Positions 8,029 to 17,117 of a DNA stretch of 64,000 nt are shown here, in pieces. The notes under the pieces are model-generated. The model was not told where the DNA came from. It ran no database searches and saw nothing but the letters and a program-made list of their open reading frames with translations. The DNA is from CAVVYJ01 sp963752495 (GTDB lineage: Bacteria > Pseudomonadota > Gammaproteobacteria > Burkholderiales > Methylophilaceae), in NCBI GenBank assembly GCA_963752495.1, contig CAVVYJ010000002.1, forward strand, positions 806,001 through 870,000, in the 5' to 3' direction. A program made the position numbers and the translations under genes. Numbering within the stretch: the stretch's first letter is position 1; every line of letters begins with the position of its first letter.

Positions 8029-9070
8029 ATGCTCGTAAATTCACAACATTTTCGTACCATTTGGCCTGATACACGCTGTCAGTTTGTGCGGATTATCGAC
8101 CAGACCAAATTGCCTTTTGCGTTTGATATCGTCAAGATAGATTCATTTGCCATGATGGTAAGCGCCATCAAAACCATGCAGGTACGTGGTGCACCGTTAA
8201 TTGGCGCGGCTGCCGCTTATGGTATTGCCTTGGCGATGCGTGAGGATGATTCTGACGTACATTTACAGCTGGCGGCTAAACAGTTAGTTGCCAGCCGCCC
8301 GACCGCAGTGAATTTAGCCTGGGCGGTAGACCGCATGGTTATTGGCTTGCAGAGCATATCAGAACGAAGAAATTTAGCTGCATGGCGTTTGGCGGCAGAG
8401 ATTGCTGAAGAAGATGTGGCGCAAAATCAGGCGATTGGGCAGCATGGCTTACAGTTGATTAAAAATCTATATACAGATAAAACTTTTAATATTTTGACTC
8501 ACTGTAATGCGGGCTGGCTTGCCACGGTCGATTTTGGCACGGCACTTGCGCCAATCTACGCTGCGCACGATGCGGGCTTGAAAGTGCATGTGTGGGTAAG
8601 CGAGACGCGGCCACGCAACCAAGGCGCGGCCTTGACAGCTTGGGAGCTGGTGCAGCACGGCGTGCCGCATACGGTGATTACCGATAACGCGGCTGGCCAT
8701 TTAATGCAAAAAAATCAAGTAGATATGGTCATCGTTGGCGCGGATCGCGTGACGGCAAGTGGCGATGTGTGCAATAAAATCGGCACTTATTTAAAAGCGC
8801 TGGCGGCGTATGATAACAATATTCCTTTCTATGCTGCTGTGCCATCAGCCCGACAATTGATTGGAATATTAGCAATGCAAGCGAAATTGAGATTGAAGAG
8901 CGTGATAGTGGAGAAGTCGCCTCTATCAATGGCTTGGATGAAGAATGGCAAGCGTGCAGAACGTGAGGTTAATTCCGCAAGAGTCTGATGCCGCCAACCC
9001 TGCATTTGATGTCACGCCGGCGAGATTGGTGACGGGGATCATTACCGAAAAATGGCGTGTTTGCCCCTAA
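8029..9070 (+). CDS. mtnA: S-methyl-5-thioribose-1-phosphate isomerase, two frameshifts near the 3' end
   Basis: MtnA isomerises methylthioribose-1-phosphate to methylthioribulose-1-phosphate. Family blocks are MQVRGAPLIGAAAAYG, ILTHCNAGWLATVDFGTALAPI (containing the catalytic Cys), ETRPRNQGA and the Asp of VGADRV. The frame is lost near 8850, after AAVPS. The expected continuation PTIDWNIS...INGLDEEWQACR is present in a second frame, and after another shift near 8960 the end VRLIPQESDAANPAFD...EKWRVCP is in a third. The reconstructed length is about 345 residues. The ATG at 8029 gives a family-like N-terminus; an upstream ATG at 7996 would add an AT-rich leader. A class II aldolase follows 27 bases downstream. 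Confidence 0.88.
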
Positions 9071-9097
9071 TGATTTGAAACGGCTAAAAGATTAATC

Positions 9098-9740
9098 ATG
9101 CAAAATGCACGCGAAGCGTTATTAAAAATCAGTCAGCAGCTTATCACGCTTGGCTTAAATAAAGGCACAGCGGGCAATGTGAGCGTGCGTGCCGAGCAAG
9201 GTTTTTTAATCACCCCAAGCGGCATGCCGGTAGATGAAATGACGCCTGCGAGCATGGTGCAAATGCAATTTTGACGGCAGTTTTGAAGCAGGGTAAAAAA
9301 CCTTCGTCCGAGTGGCGCTTTCACCGCGATATTTTGCAAAGCCGGCCAGATGTAAACGCCATTGTGCACACGCACAGCATGTTCGCCACCACCTTGGCGT
9401 GCTTGCACAAAGACATTCCGCCTTTTCACTACATGATAGCCGTGGTGGGTGGTGATACGATTAGGTGTGCACCTTATGCGCTGTTTGGTTCGCAAGCCTT
9501 GTCAGATAACGCGCTAGCTGCACTTAATTGACCGCAAAGCCTGCTTGCTGGCGAACCACGGCATGATATGCGTTTGGGCGAGATTTAGATGAGGCTTTGG
9601 CGGTGACGGTAGAAGTGGAAAACCTGTGCGAGCAATATTGGCGGGCATTACAGCTTGGTGAGCCGCATATTTTATCTGATGCCGAAATGCGCGACGTGTT
9701 TCAGCAGTTTAAGGGTTACGGTAAGTGGGCGATTGAGTAA
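9098..9740 (+). CDS. Class II aldolase/adducin family protein, four one-base insertions
   Basis: The gene encodes a roughly 210-residue zinc aldolase related to L-fuculose-1-phosphate aldolase. Recognisable parts, in order, are TAGNVSVR, the phosphate-binding LITPSGMP, KKPSSEWRFHRDIL, the zinc motif HTHS, and LLANHGMICVGRDLDEA with the second metal histidine. These pieces lie in different frames. Removing one base at each of 9269-9272, 9291-9293, 9526-9529 and 9573-9575 joins them into one protein. The place after mtnA suggests action on 5-methylthioribulose-1-phosphate, either as the aldolase of the DHAP shunt or as an MtnB-type dehydratase. The FucA-like sequence favours the aldolase. Confidence 0.75.
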
Positions 9741-9752
9741 CGTTTGAATTAA

Positions 9753-9772
9753 GGGGCGCCGTTAGGCGTCCC
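9753..9772. terminator. Hairpin between convergent genes, terminator-like but without a T-run
   Basis: GGGGCGCC and GGCGTCCC form an eight-base-pair stem (one G-T pair) with a GTTA loop, just after the aldolase stop codon and before the convergent Sel1-type gene. There is no T-run on either side, so intrinsic termination is uncertain. Confidence 0.35.
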
Positions 9773-9793
9773 GCTTGAATGATGGGTTGGGCA

Positions 9794-10430
9794 TTATTGC
9801 TTGACCAGTTTAGGTGACCACGTATTAGCCTCTTGCTGCAAGTGGTTAAATTTTACCAGATAAGATATTTTAATTTGTGGGTAGGCTCTGTCTAAATAGG
9901 ACACTAGCTGTGGGTCTGTATTTCCTACATATTTTTGTGCGCGTACCGTCCAAAAGCATGCCATGAGCATATCGGGTTTACCAATTTGTCCTCCCCCATA
10001 CATGATTCAGATGCCACATTGCTCTTGCATGTCCAAGATCACGCAGAGCGTGTATATAACTCAAAGCCTTTGTTACGTCTTGTGGAACACCAAGACCGAG
10101 GTCATAAAGTTGCCCATAAGCTGTTAGTTGCCATTGGATGGTTTTGTGCAAAAGCAATTCAACCATGATTTAGCTCTAAATAGTATTTCTCGGCTTGATA
10201 TATGCTTCCTAAGCTATTTTGAGCTTCTGTGTGTCCTTGCTGAGCTGCCAAGAGATAGTATTTTTTTGCATTATCGCTGCTGCTTGGAGCGCCATTGCCT
10301 GAATCATAGGCAAGTCCAACCTTAAACTGAGCATCTTTATCGCCAGCATCTGCTTTAGCGATTAGTTCTTTTGTTTCAGAAGAAGTGAACCAGTCAGCTA
10401 CGGAAAAGCTTGAGTCAAGTGAAAAGCAGT
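9794..10430 (-). pseudogene. Sel1-repeat protein, broken into several frames
   Basis: Three minus-strand pieces in different frames read as one secreted Sel1-repeat protein. The first (about 10170-10420) reads ADWFTSSETKELIAKADAGD and then KDAQFKVGLAYDSGNG and YYLLAAQQGHTEAQNSLG, two typical Sel1 units. The second (about 9980-10160) has LGLGVPQDVTKALSYIHALRDLGHARAMWHL. The third ends IGKPDMLMACFWTVRAQKYVG...SPKLVKQ. A hydrophobic signal-like stretch precedes the first piece but is itself out of frame. At least four indels would be needed to restore it. Because many neighbouring genes have similar breaks, sequence error is as likely as true decay. Sel1 proteins mediate protein-protein contacts, and no partner is evident. 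Confidence 0.6.
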
Positions 10431-10508
10431 GTACTTAATAGAATGAACTAAATTTTTCGTGTGGCATTAAGCTATCCTTGTTTTTGAAATGCCCAACAGT
10501 TATTAAGC

Positions 10509-10628
10509 GGACGCGTGCGTCCGTATAATAATATTGTGAATATTGAATTTGTCATGTTATTTTTCTTTTTAAATCTTATGGTTAGGTGTTGCTCTGTCCG
10601 TATAATAATAAATAGCAAGTACGGACGC
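10509..10628. repeat. Short repeats and palindrome in an AT-rich spacer
   Basis: The palindrome GGACGCGTGCGTCC (10509-10522) runs into GTCCGTATAATAATA (10519-10533). The same 15 bases recur at 10596-10610. A reverse-complement copy of GCGTCCGT lies at 10621-10628, just before the symporter stop codon. The arrangement (unit, direct copy, inverted copy over 120 bases) could be binding sites of one regulator or the remains of a small mobile unit. No target-site duplication was recognised. Confidence 0.45.
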
Positions 10629-10640
10629 AAATAATATTAT

Positions 10641-12539
10641 TTAATGCGAAACATCTTCCACATGCAAACCCGTATTCTGCCGCACATAAAGCTCTTCCCA
10701 TAAGTCTTCTGCGCGTTTATCGCGTGTAAACAATGAGAACAAAATCACCATTAAAAAACCGAGTGGAATGGAAATAATGCCTGGGTTTTTAAGCGGAAAC
10801 AGCGGTTTTTCCAGCCCCATCATACTGGTGGTTTGACTTTGATATTTAGCGGTATCTTCTTCTGCTTTTTTCAGTTGTTTTTTTAAGCCGACAATTTCTT
10901 TTTCAATATTAGCCACCGCTTCTTGGCTGCGGATGCGCATCAGCAACTCGCGATGCTCTGCAATCTTCTGCGGTGCGCTTTGCATCACTATATTGGCATC
11001 ATTCAGCATTTTTAGCGGGTAAGTCATATTGGGTGAAACCAGCACCAATAAAATCGCGCTACCTGCGCCAATGAGCATGCCCATCACCACGCCGGTGGTG
11101 TTACATTTTTTCCAGTAAAGCGTTAAGAAAATCGCGGGTAAATTGCTGCTGGCGGCCACTGCAAACGCCATGCCGACCAAGTGCGCGACGTTTTGGCCTT
11201 TTGCTAGCATACCAATGATAATCGCGACAATACCCACGCCTATGCTTGCGATTTTAGCGGCTTTCATTTGCTGCGCTTGCGTGGCGTTGCCATCTTTAAT
11301 CACGTTTACATATAAATCGTGCGCAATTGCAGATGCAGAAGCTAGCACTAAACCCGCCACCACCGCAACAATTGTGGCAAACGCCACTGCCGCTACAAAT
11401 GCCAGCATAAAATTGCCAAGTAACGAGTTTTGCCCGCCGCCAAGATATTGCGCCAGCAAAGGCGCTGCCATATTGCCGCCTTTATCAATGCTGCCTATGG
11501 TTTCTGGCCCAACGTGCATCGCCGCGCCAAAGCCTAAAAACAATGTGAGCACATAAAAACCACCGATAATCGCCATCGCCCACACCACACTTTTACGCGC
11601 CTCTTGCGCGTTGGGCACGGTAAAAAAGCGCATTAAAATATGCGGCAAACCTGCCGTGCCAAATACCAGCGCCATGCCTAGGCTAATTTGGTCGATGGGG
11701 TCTTTTAAAAACAAACCGGGTTCTAAAAAGCGTTGGCCGAGTTCTTGTGGCGTCATGGTACTGGCCGCATCACCTAATAATTTCGCCACTTGCGCCTGCA
11801 CATTCGGGTTATCCACCACCGCTTGCAAAAAGGCTGGCAGGCTAAATCCGTAAGGCATCCAGACCAAAGTGACCAATACTAAAGAGGCAATCACCAATAA
11901 AACCGCTTTAACAATTTGCACATAAGTGGTGGCGACCATGCCGCCAAACACCACGTAGGCCAGCATGAGCGTGCCCACTGCGATGACTGACACTTCGTAA
12001 TCAATACCGATGAGCGTTTTAACCAGTACGCCGCCGCCGACCATTTGCGCGGTGAGGTAAAAAATTGAAACGGTGATGGTGGAAAGCGCGGCTATCATGC
12101 GCGCTTTTTTTGGGTCGTTTCTAAAAGCTAAAATGTCGCCAAGCGTGTATTTGCCAATATTACGGCAGGGCTCGGCAATGACTAAAAGCACGGCGATATA
12201 ACCCATGAGAAAGCCGACCGAATACATAAAACCATCGTATCCGTAGAGTGAAATTAAGCCTGCAATGCCCAAGAAAGATGCTGCAGATAAGTAATCTCCC
12301 GCAATAGCCCAGCCATTTTGCAGGCCGCTGATGCTGTTATTGGCGGCGTAAAAATCGGCGGTAGACTTTACGCGTTTGCTCGCCCACCAAGTGATATACA
12401 TAGTTGCAGCGATAATGCTGCTAAAGACTAAAAAAGTAAGCCAACGGTAATTATCTGTAACCGCGCCAGCAGCCAAGCAGGGCGGGCTTGTTAGGGCAAC
12501 CAAAACAGTAATGAGTTTGTGCATGGGCTTAATGTTCAT
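10641..12539 (-). CDS. actP: Sodium:solute symporter, acetate/monocarboxylate type (VC_2705-like)
   Basis: This 632-residue membrane transporter of the SSS family has a signal-like N-terminus and about 13 membrane segments. It has typical ActP motifs: STADFYAA, GWAIAGDYLSAASFLGI, FGTAGLPHILMRFFTVP and the AARKSVVWA region. It is longer than the 549 residues of E. coli ActP. The extra length includes a charged, coiled-coil-like stretch near residues 525-590 (rich in Glu, Lys and Gln) before the last membrane helix, as in the larger VC_2705-type symporters. It overlaps the DUF485 gene by four bases, the usual yjcH-actP arrangement. The substrate is inferred to be acetate or a related short carboxylate. 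Confidence 0.85.
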   Translation of the reverse strand: MNIKPMHKLITVLVALTSPPCLAAGAVTDNYRWLTFLVFSSIIAATMYITWWASKRVKSTADFYAANNSISGLQNGWAIAGDYLSAASFLGIAGLISLYGYDGFMYSVGFLMGYIAVLLVIAEPCRNIGKYTLGDILAFRNDPKKARMIAALSTITVSIFYLTAQMVGGGVLVKTLIGIDYEVSVIAVGTLMLAYVVFGGMVATTYVQIVKAVLLVIASLVLVTLVWMPYGFSLPAFLQAVVDNPNVQAQVAKLLGDAASTMTPQELGQRFLEPGLFLKDPIDQISLGMALVFGTAGLPHILMRFFTVPNAQEARKSVVWAMAIIGGFYVLTLFLGFGAAMHVGPETIGSIDKGGNMAAPLLAQYLGGGQNSLLGNFMLAFVAAVAFATIVAVVAGLVLASASAIAHDLYVNVIKDGNATQAQQMKAAKIASIGVGIVAIIIGMLAKGQNVAHLVGMAFAVAASSNLPAIFLTLYWKKCNTTGVVMGMLIGAGSAILLVLVSPNMTYPLKMLNDANIVMQSAPQKIAEHRELLMRIRSQEAVANIEKEIVGLKKQLKKAEEDTAKYQSQTTSMMGLEKPLFPLKNPGIISIPLGFLMVILFSLFTRDKRAEDLWEELYVRQNTGLHVEDVSH

Positions 12540-12862
12540 ACAACGCCCTTAATGTTGTGCGCGTCATCTACCAAGGCTTTTGCACGCACATCAAACTCTG
12601 TATTTGCACGTTTTGCATAAATTACCGCAATGACCCATGCTGCAACAAATTGCGAAAGTGCAAAAATCAAACCCAAGTTAATCACACCCCAAATTTTTAT
12701 TTTAAAGAAATCCTGAAAATAGGCTGTGCTAATTGGCAGCAGAAAATAAAAAACCAATGCAAACAACATCATGCGCCATAGAAATTTATTTTTATCGCCG
12801 TGCAATGCTTTAAAGCGAGGGTCGGCTTCAACGGCCTCCCAGTGAATGTTGGCTTTTTTCAA
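12536..12862 (-). CDS. yjcH: DUF485 membrane protein (YjcH-like)
   Basis: This 108-residue protein has two membrane segments (about residues 32-50 and 62-82) and the DUF485 pattern WEAVEADPRFKAL at the N-terminus and FVAAWVIAVIYAKRAN in the second helix. DUF485 proteins are nearly always encoded directly before ActP-type symporters, as here with a four-base overlap, and are thought to assist them. The promoter should lie in the 130 bases shared with the divergent pyrG gene. Confidence 0.88.
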   Translation of the reverse strand: MKKANIHWEAVEADPRFKALHGDKNKFLWRMMLFALVFYFLLPISTAYFQDFFKIKIWGVINLGLIFALSQFVAAWVIAVIYAKRANTEFDVRAKALVDDAHNIKGVV

Positions 12863-12992
12863 AAAATTTCCCCTGATTTTATTTAAATTTATGTGCTGAA
12901 AAAAGTGTAATTGCTCGTGATTTTACTGGTGATTGTACTGCCTTTACGGTAAAATTTCCTCCCGTCTGCAACAAATCTTGTAAAGCTTTTTC

Positions 12993-14624
12993 ATGACCAA
13001 ATATGTATTCGTTACTGGCGGTGTAGTTTCCTCTCTAGGCAAAGGTATCGCAGCGGCGAGCCTTGGCGCCATTCTCGAATCGCGTGGCATTAAAGTGACC
13101 ATGCTTAAGCTTGACCCCTATATCAATGTCGACCCCGGTACGATGTCGCCTTTTCAGCATGGCGAAGTGTTTGTCACCGACGATGGCACCGAAAGTGATC
13201 TGGATTTAGGCCATTACGAGCGCTTTATCAGCGCGCGCATGGCTAAGCGTAATAACTTTACCACCGGCCAGATTTACGAAAGCGTTATTAAAAAAGAGCG
13301 TCGTGGTGAATATTTAGGCAAAACCGTACAGGTGATTCCGCATATTACCGACGAGATTAAAGCGCATATTAAACGTGGTGCAGAAGGCGCAGAAGTCGCA
13401 ATCGTCGAGGTGGGCGGTACGGTGGGCGATATCGAATCGCTCCCGTTTTTAGAGGCCATCCGCCAAATGGGCTTTGAAGAAGGCCGCAACAATACATGCT
13501 ATGTGCATCTCACATTGTTGCCATGGATTCCAACTGCAGGCGAACTCAAAACCAAACCTACGCAACATCGTGTAAAAGAACTACGCGAAATTGGTATTCA
13601 ACCAGATATTTTACTGTGCCGTGCTGAGCGCCCGATTCCTGAAGAGGAGCGCAGAAAAATCGCGCTCTTTACCAATGTGCCGTTTGAAGCCGTGATTAGC
13701 GCAATTGATAGCGATTCAATTTATAAAATTCCGGGTTTATTGCATGATCAAATGATGGATGAGATTGTTTGCCATAAGCTCAATATTTTGGCTAAAGCGG
13801 CGGATTTAACCGAGTGGAAAAATATCACGCATGCTTTGGCAAACCCCAAACATGCGGTGGACATCGCCTTTGTGGGTAAGTATGTTGATTTAACTGAATC
13901 ATATAAATCGCTTACAGAAGCCTTAATCCATGCGGGAATTCATACCAAATCCAAAGTAAAAATCCATTTCATTGATTCAGAAGTGATAGAACGAGATGGC
14001 ACTTCGTCTTTGAATGGTATGGATGGAATTTTGATTCCGGGTGGTTTTGGTGTGCGTGGTACAGAAGGCAAAATTGCGGCGATTAAATATGCGCGCGAGC
14101 ACAAAATTCCATATTTGGGCATATGCTTAGGCATGCAACTCGCAGTGATTGAGTTTGCTCGCAATGTAGCGGGCTTGAAAGATGCGAACAGTACAGAATT
14201 TAACGCAGATGCGCCGCATAAACTGATTGGTTTAATTGAAGAATGGCAAGATGCTTCAGGAAAAATCGAAAAACGTGACGAGAATTCTGACCTCGGCGGC
14301 ACCATGCGTTTAGGCGCACAAAGCTGCCCGATAGAACCGAAAACGCTGGCAGCGAGCATTTATGGTGCGCAGGTTAACGAGCGCCATCGTCATCGTTTTG
14401 AGGTGAATAATCATTATGTAGAGCAACTTAAAAAGGCAGGGTTAGTGATTTCAGCGCGTACGCCGACTGAGCAACTGTGTGAAATGATTGAGTTGCCGCA
14501 AGATGTGCACCCATGGTTTGTCGCATGCCAATTTCACCCGGAATTTACGTCTAATCCACGTACCGGTCATCCGCTCTTTAAAGCTTATGTGCAGGCGGCA
14601 ATAAACTACAAAGGTAAAAAATAA
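12993..14624 (+). CDS. pyrG: CTP synthase
   Basis: This is a full-length (543 residues) CTP synthase, which makes CTP from UTP with glutamine and ATP. The synthetase domain begins KYVFVTGGVVSSLGKGIAAASLG with the ATP loop, followed by KLDPYINVDPGTMSPFQHGEVFV. The glutaminase domain has the nucleophile motif GICLGMQ near residue 380 and the His-Glu pair FHPEF near 516. The stop codon directly abuts the kdsA start, so pyrG-kdsA-eno-ftsB form the classic operon. Confidence 0.98.
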   Translation: MTKYVFVTGGVVSSLGKGIAAASLGAILESRGIKVTMLKLDPYINVDPGTMSPFQHGEVFVTDDGTESDLDLGHYERFISARMAKRNNFTTGQIYESVIKKERRGEYLGKTVQVIPHITDEIKAHIKRGAEGAEVAIVEVGGTVGDIESLPFLEAIRQMGFEEGRNNTCYVHLTLLPWIPTAGELKTKPTQHRVKELREIGIQPDILLCRAERPIPEEERRKIALFTNVPFEAVISAIDSDSIYKIPGLLHDQMMDEIVCHKLNILAKAADLTEWKNITHALANPKHAVDIAFVGKYVDLTESYKSLTEALIHAGIHTKSKVKIHFIDSEVIERDGTSSLNGMDGILIPGGFGVRGTEGKIAAIKYAREHKIPYLGICLGMQLAVIEFARNVAGLKDANSTEFNADAPHKLIGLIEEWQDASGKIEKRDENSDLGGTMRLGAQSCPIEPKTLAASIYGAQVNERHRHRFEVNNHYVEQLKKAGLVISARTPTEQLCEMIELPQDVHPWFVACQFHPEFTSNPRTGHPLFKAYVQAAINYKGKK

Positions 14625-15464
14625 ATGAAATTATGCGGATTTGAAGTTGGCCTGGAACGTCCGTTGTTCCTCATTGCTGGTCCGTGTGTCATTGAATCGC
14701 GCGAGTTTGCGATTGAGACAGCAGGCATATTAAAGGAAATGGCAGCAAGGGTTGGTGTTCCGTTTATCTATAAATCTTCATACGACAAAGCGAATCGTAG
14801 CTCGACCAAGACATTTCGTGGCTTTGGCATGGAAGAGGGTCTGAAGATTTTGGATGAAGTAAAACGCCAGATTGGTGTGCCTGTGCTGACTGATGTGCAT
14901 ACAGAAGAGCAAGTGCCGCATGTGGCAGCCGTAGTGGATGTATTGCAGACACCTGCTTTTTTATGCCGTCAGACAGACTTTATTGTGGCCTGCGCAAAAT
15001 CTGGCAAGCCCGTCAACATCAAAAAAGGGCAATTTTTGGCGCCACATGATATGAAGCAAGTGGTGAATAAAGCTAAAGAAGCCAATGGTGGCGCGGATAA
15101 CATTATGGTGTGCGAGCGCGGCGTTTCATTTGGTTATAATACGTTGGTGTCTGACATGCGTAGCCTTGCGATTATGCGTGAGACCAATTGCCCCGTGGTG
15201 TTTGACGCAACACACTCGGTGCAGCAACCAGGAGGACAAGGGGATAAAAGCGGTGGTCAGCGCGAGTTTGTACCTGTGCTGGCGCGCGCAGCGGTGGCGA
15301 GTGGCGTTGCCGGGGTGTTTATGGAAACGCATCCTGACCCATCAAAAGCTTTATCAGATGGTCCGAATGCATGGCCATTAGGTAAGCTGGAAGATTTGTT
15401 ACACGTATTGGTAGATTTAGATAAACTAGTGAAAAGAGCAGGCTTTGCAGAGCAAAGCTTGTAA
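14625..15464 (+). CDS. kdsA: 3-deoxy-8-phosphooctulonate synthase
   Basis: KdsA condenses arabinose-5-phosphate and phosphoenolpyruvate to KDO-8-phosphate for lipopolysaccharide core synthesis, which marks a Gram-negative cell. The 279-residue protein has the family blocks IAGPCVIES, YKSSYDKANRSS, LTDVHTE, IKKGQFLAP and DATHSVQQPGG. The metal-site details that separate class I (metal-free) from class II were not resolved here. The start codon follows the pyrG stop with no gap. Confidence 0.97.
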   Translation: MKLCGFEVGLERPLFLIAGPCVIESREFAIETAGILKEMAARVGVPFIYKSSYDKANRSSTKTFRGFGMEEGLKILDEVKRQIGVPVLTDVHTEEQVPHVAAVVDVLQTPAFLCRQTDFIVACAKSGKPVNIKKGQFLAPHDMKQVVNKAKEANGGADNIMVCERGVSFGYNTLVSDMRSLAIMRETNCPVVFDATHSVQQPGGQGDKSGGQREFVPVLARAAVASGVAGVFMETHPDPSKALSDGPNAWPLGKLEDLLHVLVDLDKLVKRAGFAEQSL

Positions 15465-15500
15465 AGTCGTCGAGTAAACTTGATAAGTTAAGGAATAGTT

Positions 15501-16787
15501 ATGAGCGCAATTGTAGATATCATCGCCCGCGAAATTATGGATTCACGCGGTAACCCAACTGTTGAAGCTGATGTATTGCTGGAAAGTGGCGTGATTGGCC
15601 GTGCGGCGGTGCCTTCTGGCGCTTCGACTGGCGCTAAGGAAGCCATGGAGCTTCGTGACGGAGATAAAGACCGCTATCTGGGTAAAGGCGTTTTGCAGGC
15701 CGTAGAAAATATCAATACCGAAATCACCGAGGCAATTATCGGCTTGGATGCAGAAGAGCAAAGCTTTATCGACAAAACGCTTATTGAATTAGACGGTACA
15801 GAAAATAAAGACCGCTTAGGCGCTAATGCGATTTTGGCGGTTTCTATGGCTTGCGCGCGCGCAGCGGCTGAGGAGAGTGGTTTGCCGCTATACCGTTATT
15901 TAGGCGGCTCTGGCGCGATGCAATTACCAACCCCTATGATGAACATTATCAACGGTGGTGCGCATGCAGACAATAGTGTGGATATGCAAGAGTTCATGAT
16001 TATCCCAGCGGGATTGCCAACATTCCGCGAAGCCTTGCGCTGCGGGGCGGAGGTGTTTCATCAGCTCAAAAAGACATTACACAAAAAAGGTTTAGCTACA
16101 ACGGTGGGTGACGAAGGTGGATTTGCACCAAACTTACCTTCAAATGAGGCGGCGATTCAACTTATTATGGAATCGATTGCAGACGCGGGTTACGAGCCGG
16201 GTAAAGATGTATATTTGGGCTTGGATTGTGCCAGCACAGAGTTTTACAAGGATGGAAAATATCATTTGGAATCAGAAGGGTTAGCGCTTTCTGCAGCACA
16301 ATTTACGGACTATCTTGCGACATGGGTGGATAAATACCCAATAATTACGATTGAAGATGGTATGAGTGAGTTTGATTGGGATGGGTGGGATATCTTGACC
16401 AAGCGCCTGGGCAAGACAACGCAGCTGGTGGGTGATGATTTATTCGTCACTAATGCAAAAATCTTACGTGAAGGCATCAAGCGTGGTGTAGCCAATTCAT
16501 GTTTGATCAAAGTAAATCAAATTGGCACGCTCACTGAAACATTCCAAACAGTTGAGGTGGCCAAGCGTGCAGGTTATACCGCGGTAATTTCACATCGTTC
16601 AGGCGAAACAGAAGATACGACTATTGCTGATATTTCAGTAGCGACTAATGCACTACAAATCAAGACTGGCTCACTGTGCCGCTCAGAACGCGTAGCGAAA
16701 TACAATCAGTTGTTGCGTATTGAAGAAGAATTGGGTGATGCGACTAGCTATGCAGGTAAGGGCGCGTTCTACCAGCTTTTTAAATAA
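15501..16787 (+). CDS. eno: Enolase
   Basis: Enolase interconverts 2-phosphoglycerate and phosphoenolpyruvate. The 428-residue protein is complete: the N-terminal domain has the mobile loop GRAAVPSGASTGAKEA, the barrel has the metal ligands in LGLDCASTEFY, TIEDGMSEFDWDGW and VGDDLFVTN, and the catalytic lysine region is CLIKVNQIGTLTET, followed by SHRSGETEDTTIAD. An AAGGA Shine-Dalgarno sequence precedes the ATG. It lies in the pyrG-kdsA-eno-ftsB group. Confidence 0.98.
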   Translation: MSAIVDIIAREIMDSRGNPTVEADVLLESGVIGRAAVPSGASTGAKEAMELRDGDKDRYLGKGVLQAVENINTEITEAIIGLDAEEQSFIDKTLIELDGTENKDRLGANAILAVSMACARAAAEESGLPLYRYLGGSGAMQLPTPMMNIINGGAHADNSVDMQEFMIIPAGLPTFREALRCGAEVFHQLKKTLHKKGLATTVGDEGGFAPNLPSNEAAIQLIMESIADAGYEPGKDVYLGLDCASTEFYKDGKYHLESEGLALSAAQFTDYLATWVDKYPIITIEDGMSEFDWDGWDILTKRLGKTTQLVGDDLFVTNAKILREGIKRGVANSCLIKVNQIGTLTETFQTVEVAKRAGYTAVISHRSGETEDTTIADISVATNALQIKTGSLCRSERVAKYNQLLRIEEELGDATSYAGKGAFYQLFK

Positions 16788-17117
16788 GTGAAAGCATTAA
16801 CACTCATTTTTGTTGTTCTCATTGCTTTACTGCAATATCCGCTTTGGCTGGGTAAGGGGAGTTGGTTGCGCGTTTGGAATGTGAATCAGCAGATTTCACA
16901 ACAAAAAGAAAAGAATGAGGGCGCTAAGCAGCGCAATGAAACTTTGAGTGCAGAAGTGCATGATTTAAAACAAGGTAATGCAGCGATTGAAGAGCGGGCT
17001 CGAAGTGAATTGGGTATGATTAAACAAGATGAAGTGTTTTATCAGGTTATCGACCAGCCTATCCCTAATAAACCTACAAACCAAGTACCGGAAACGCCAG
17101 TTAACAAACAACCTTAG
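16788..17117 (+). CDS. ftsB: Cell division protein FtsB
   Basis: FtsB is a small bitopic protein of the FtsQLB divisome subcomplex. The 109-residue sequence has one N-terminal membrane helix (about residues 3-19), then a coiled coil (about 28-70, NQQISQQKEKNEGAKQRNE) and the conserved RARSELGMIKQDEVFYQV segment. Translation starts at a GTG directly after the eno stop. The C-terminal tail is proline-, asparagine- and glutamine-rich and overlaps the convergent ygfZ end by four bases. Confidence 0.92.
   Translation: MKALTLIFVVLIALLQYPLWLGKGSWLRVWNVNQQISQQKEKNEGAKQRNETLSAEVHDLKQGNAAIEERARSELGMIKQDEVFYQVIDQPIPNKPTNQVPETPVNKQP

Noticed and set aside
11143..11853. Alanine-rich plus-strand ORFs opposite the symporter
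   Set aside because: Their composition mirrors the hydrophobic codons of the minus-strand transporter. No independent evidence of translation.
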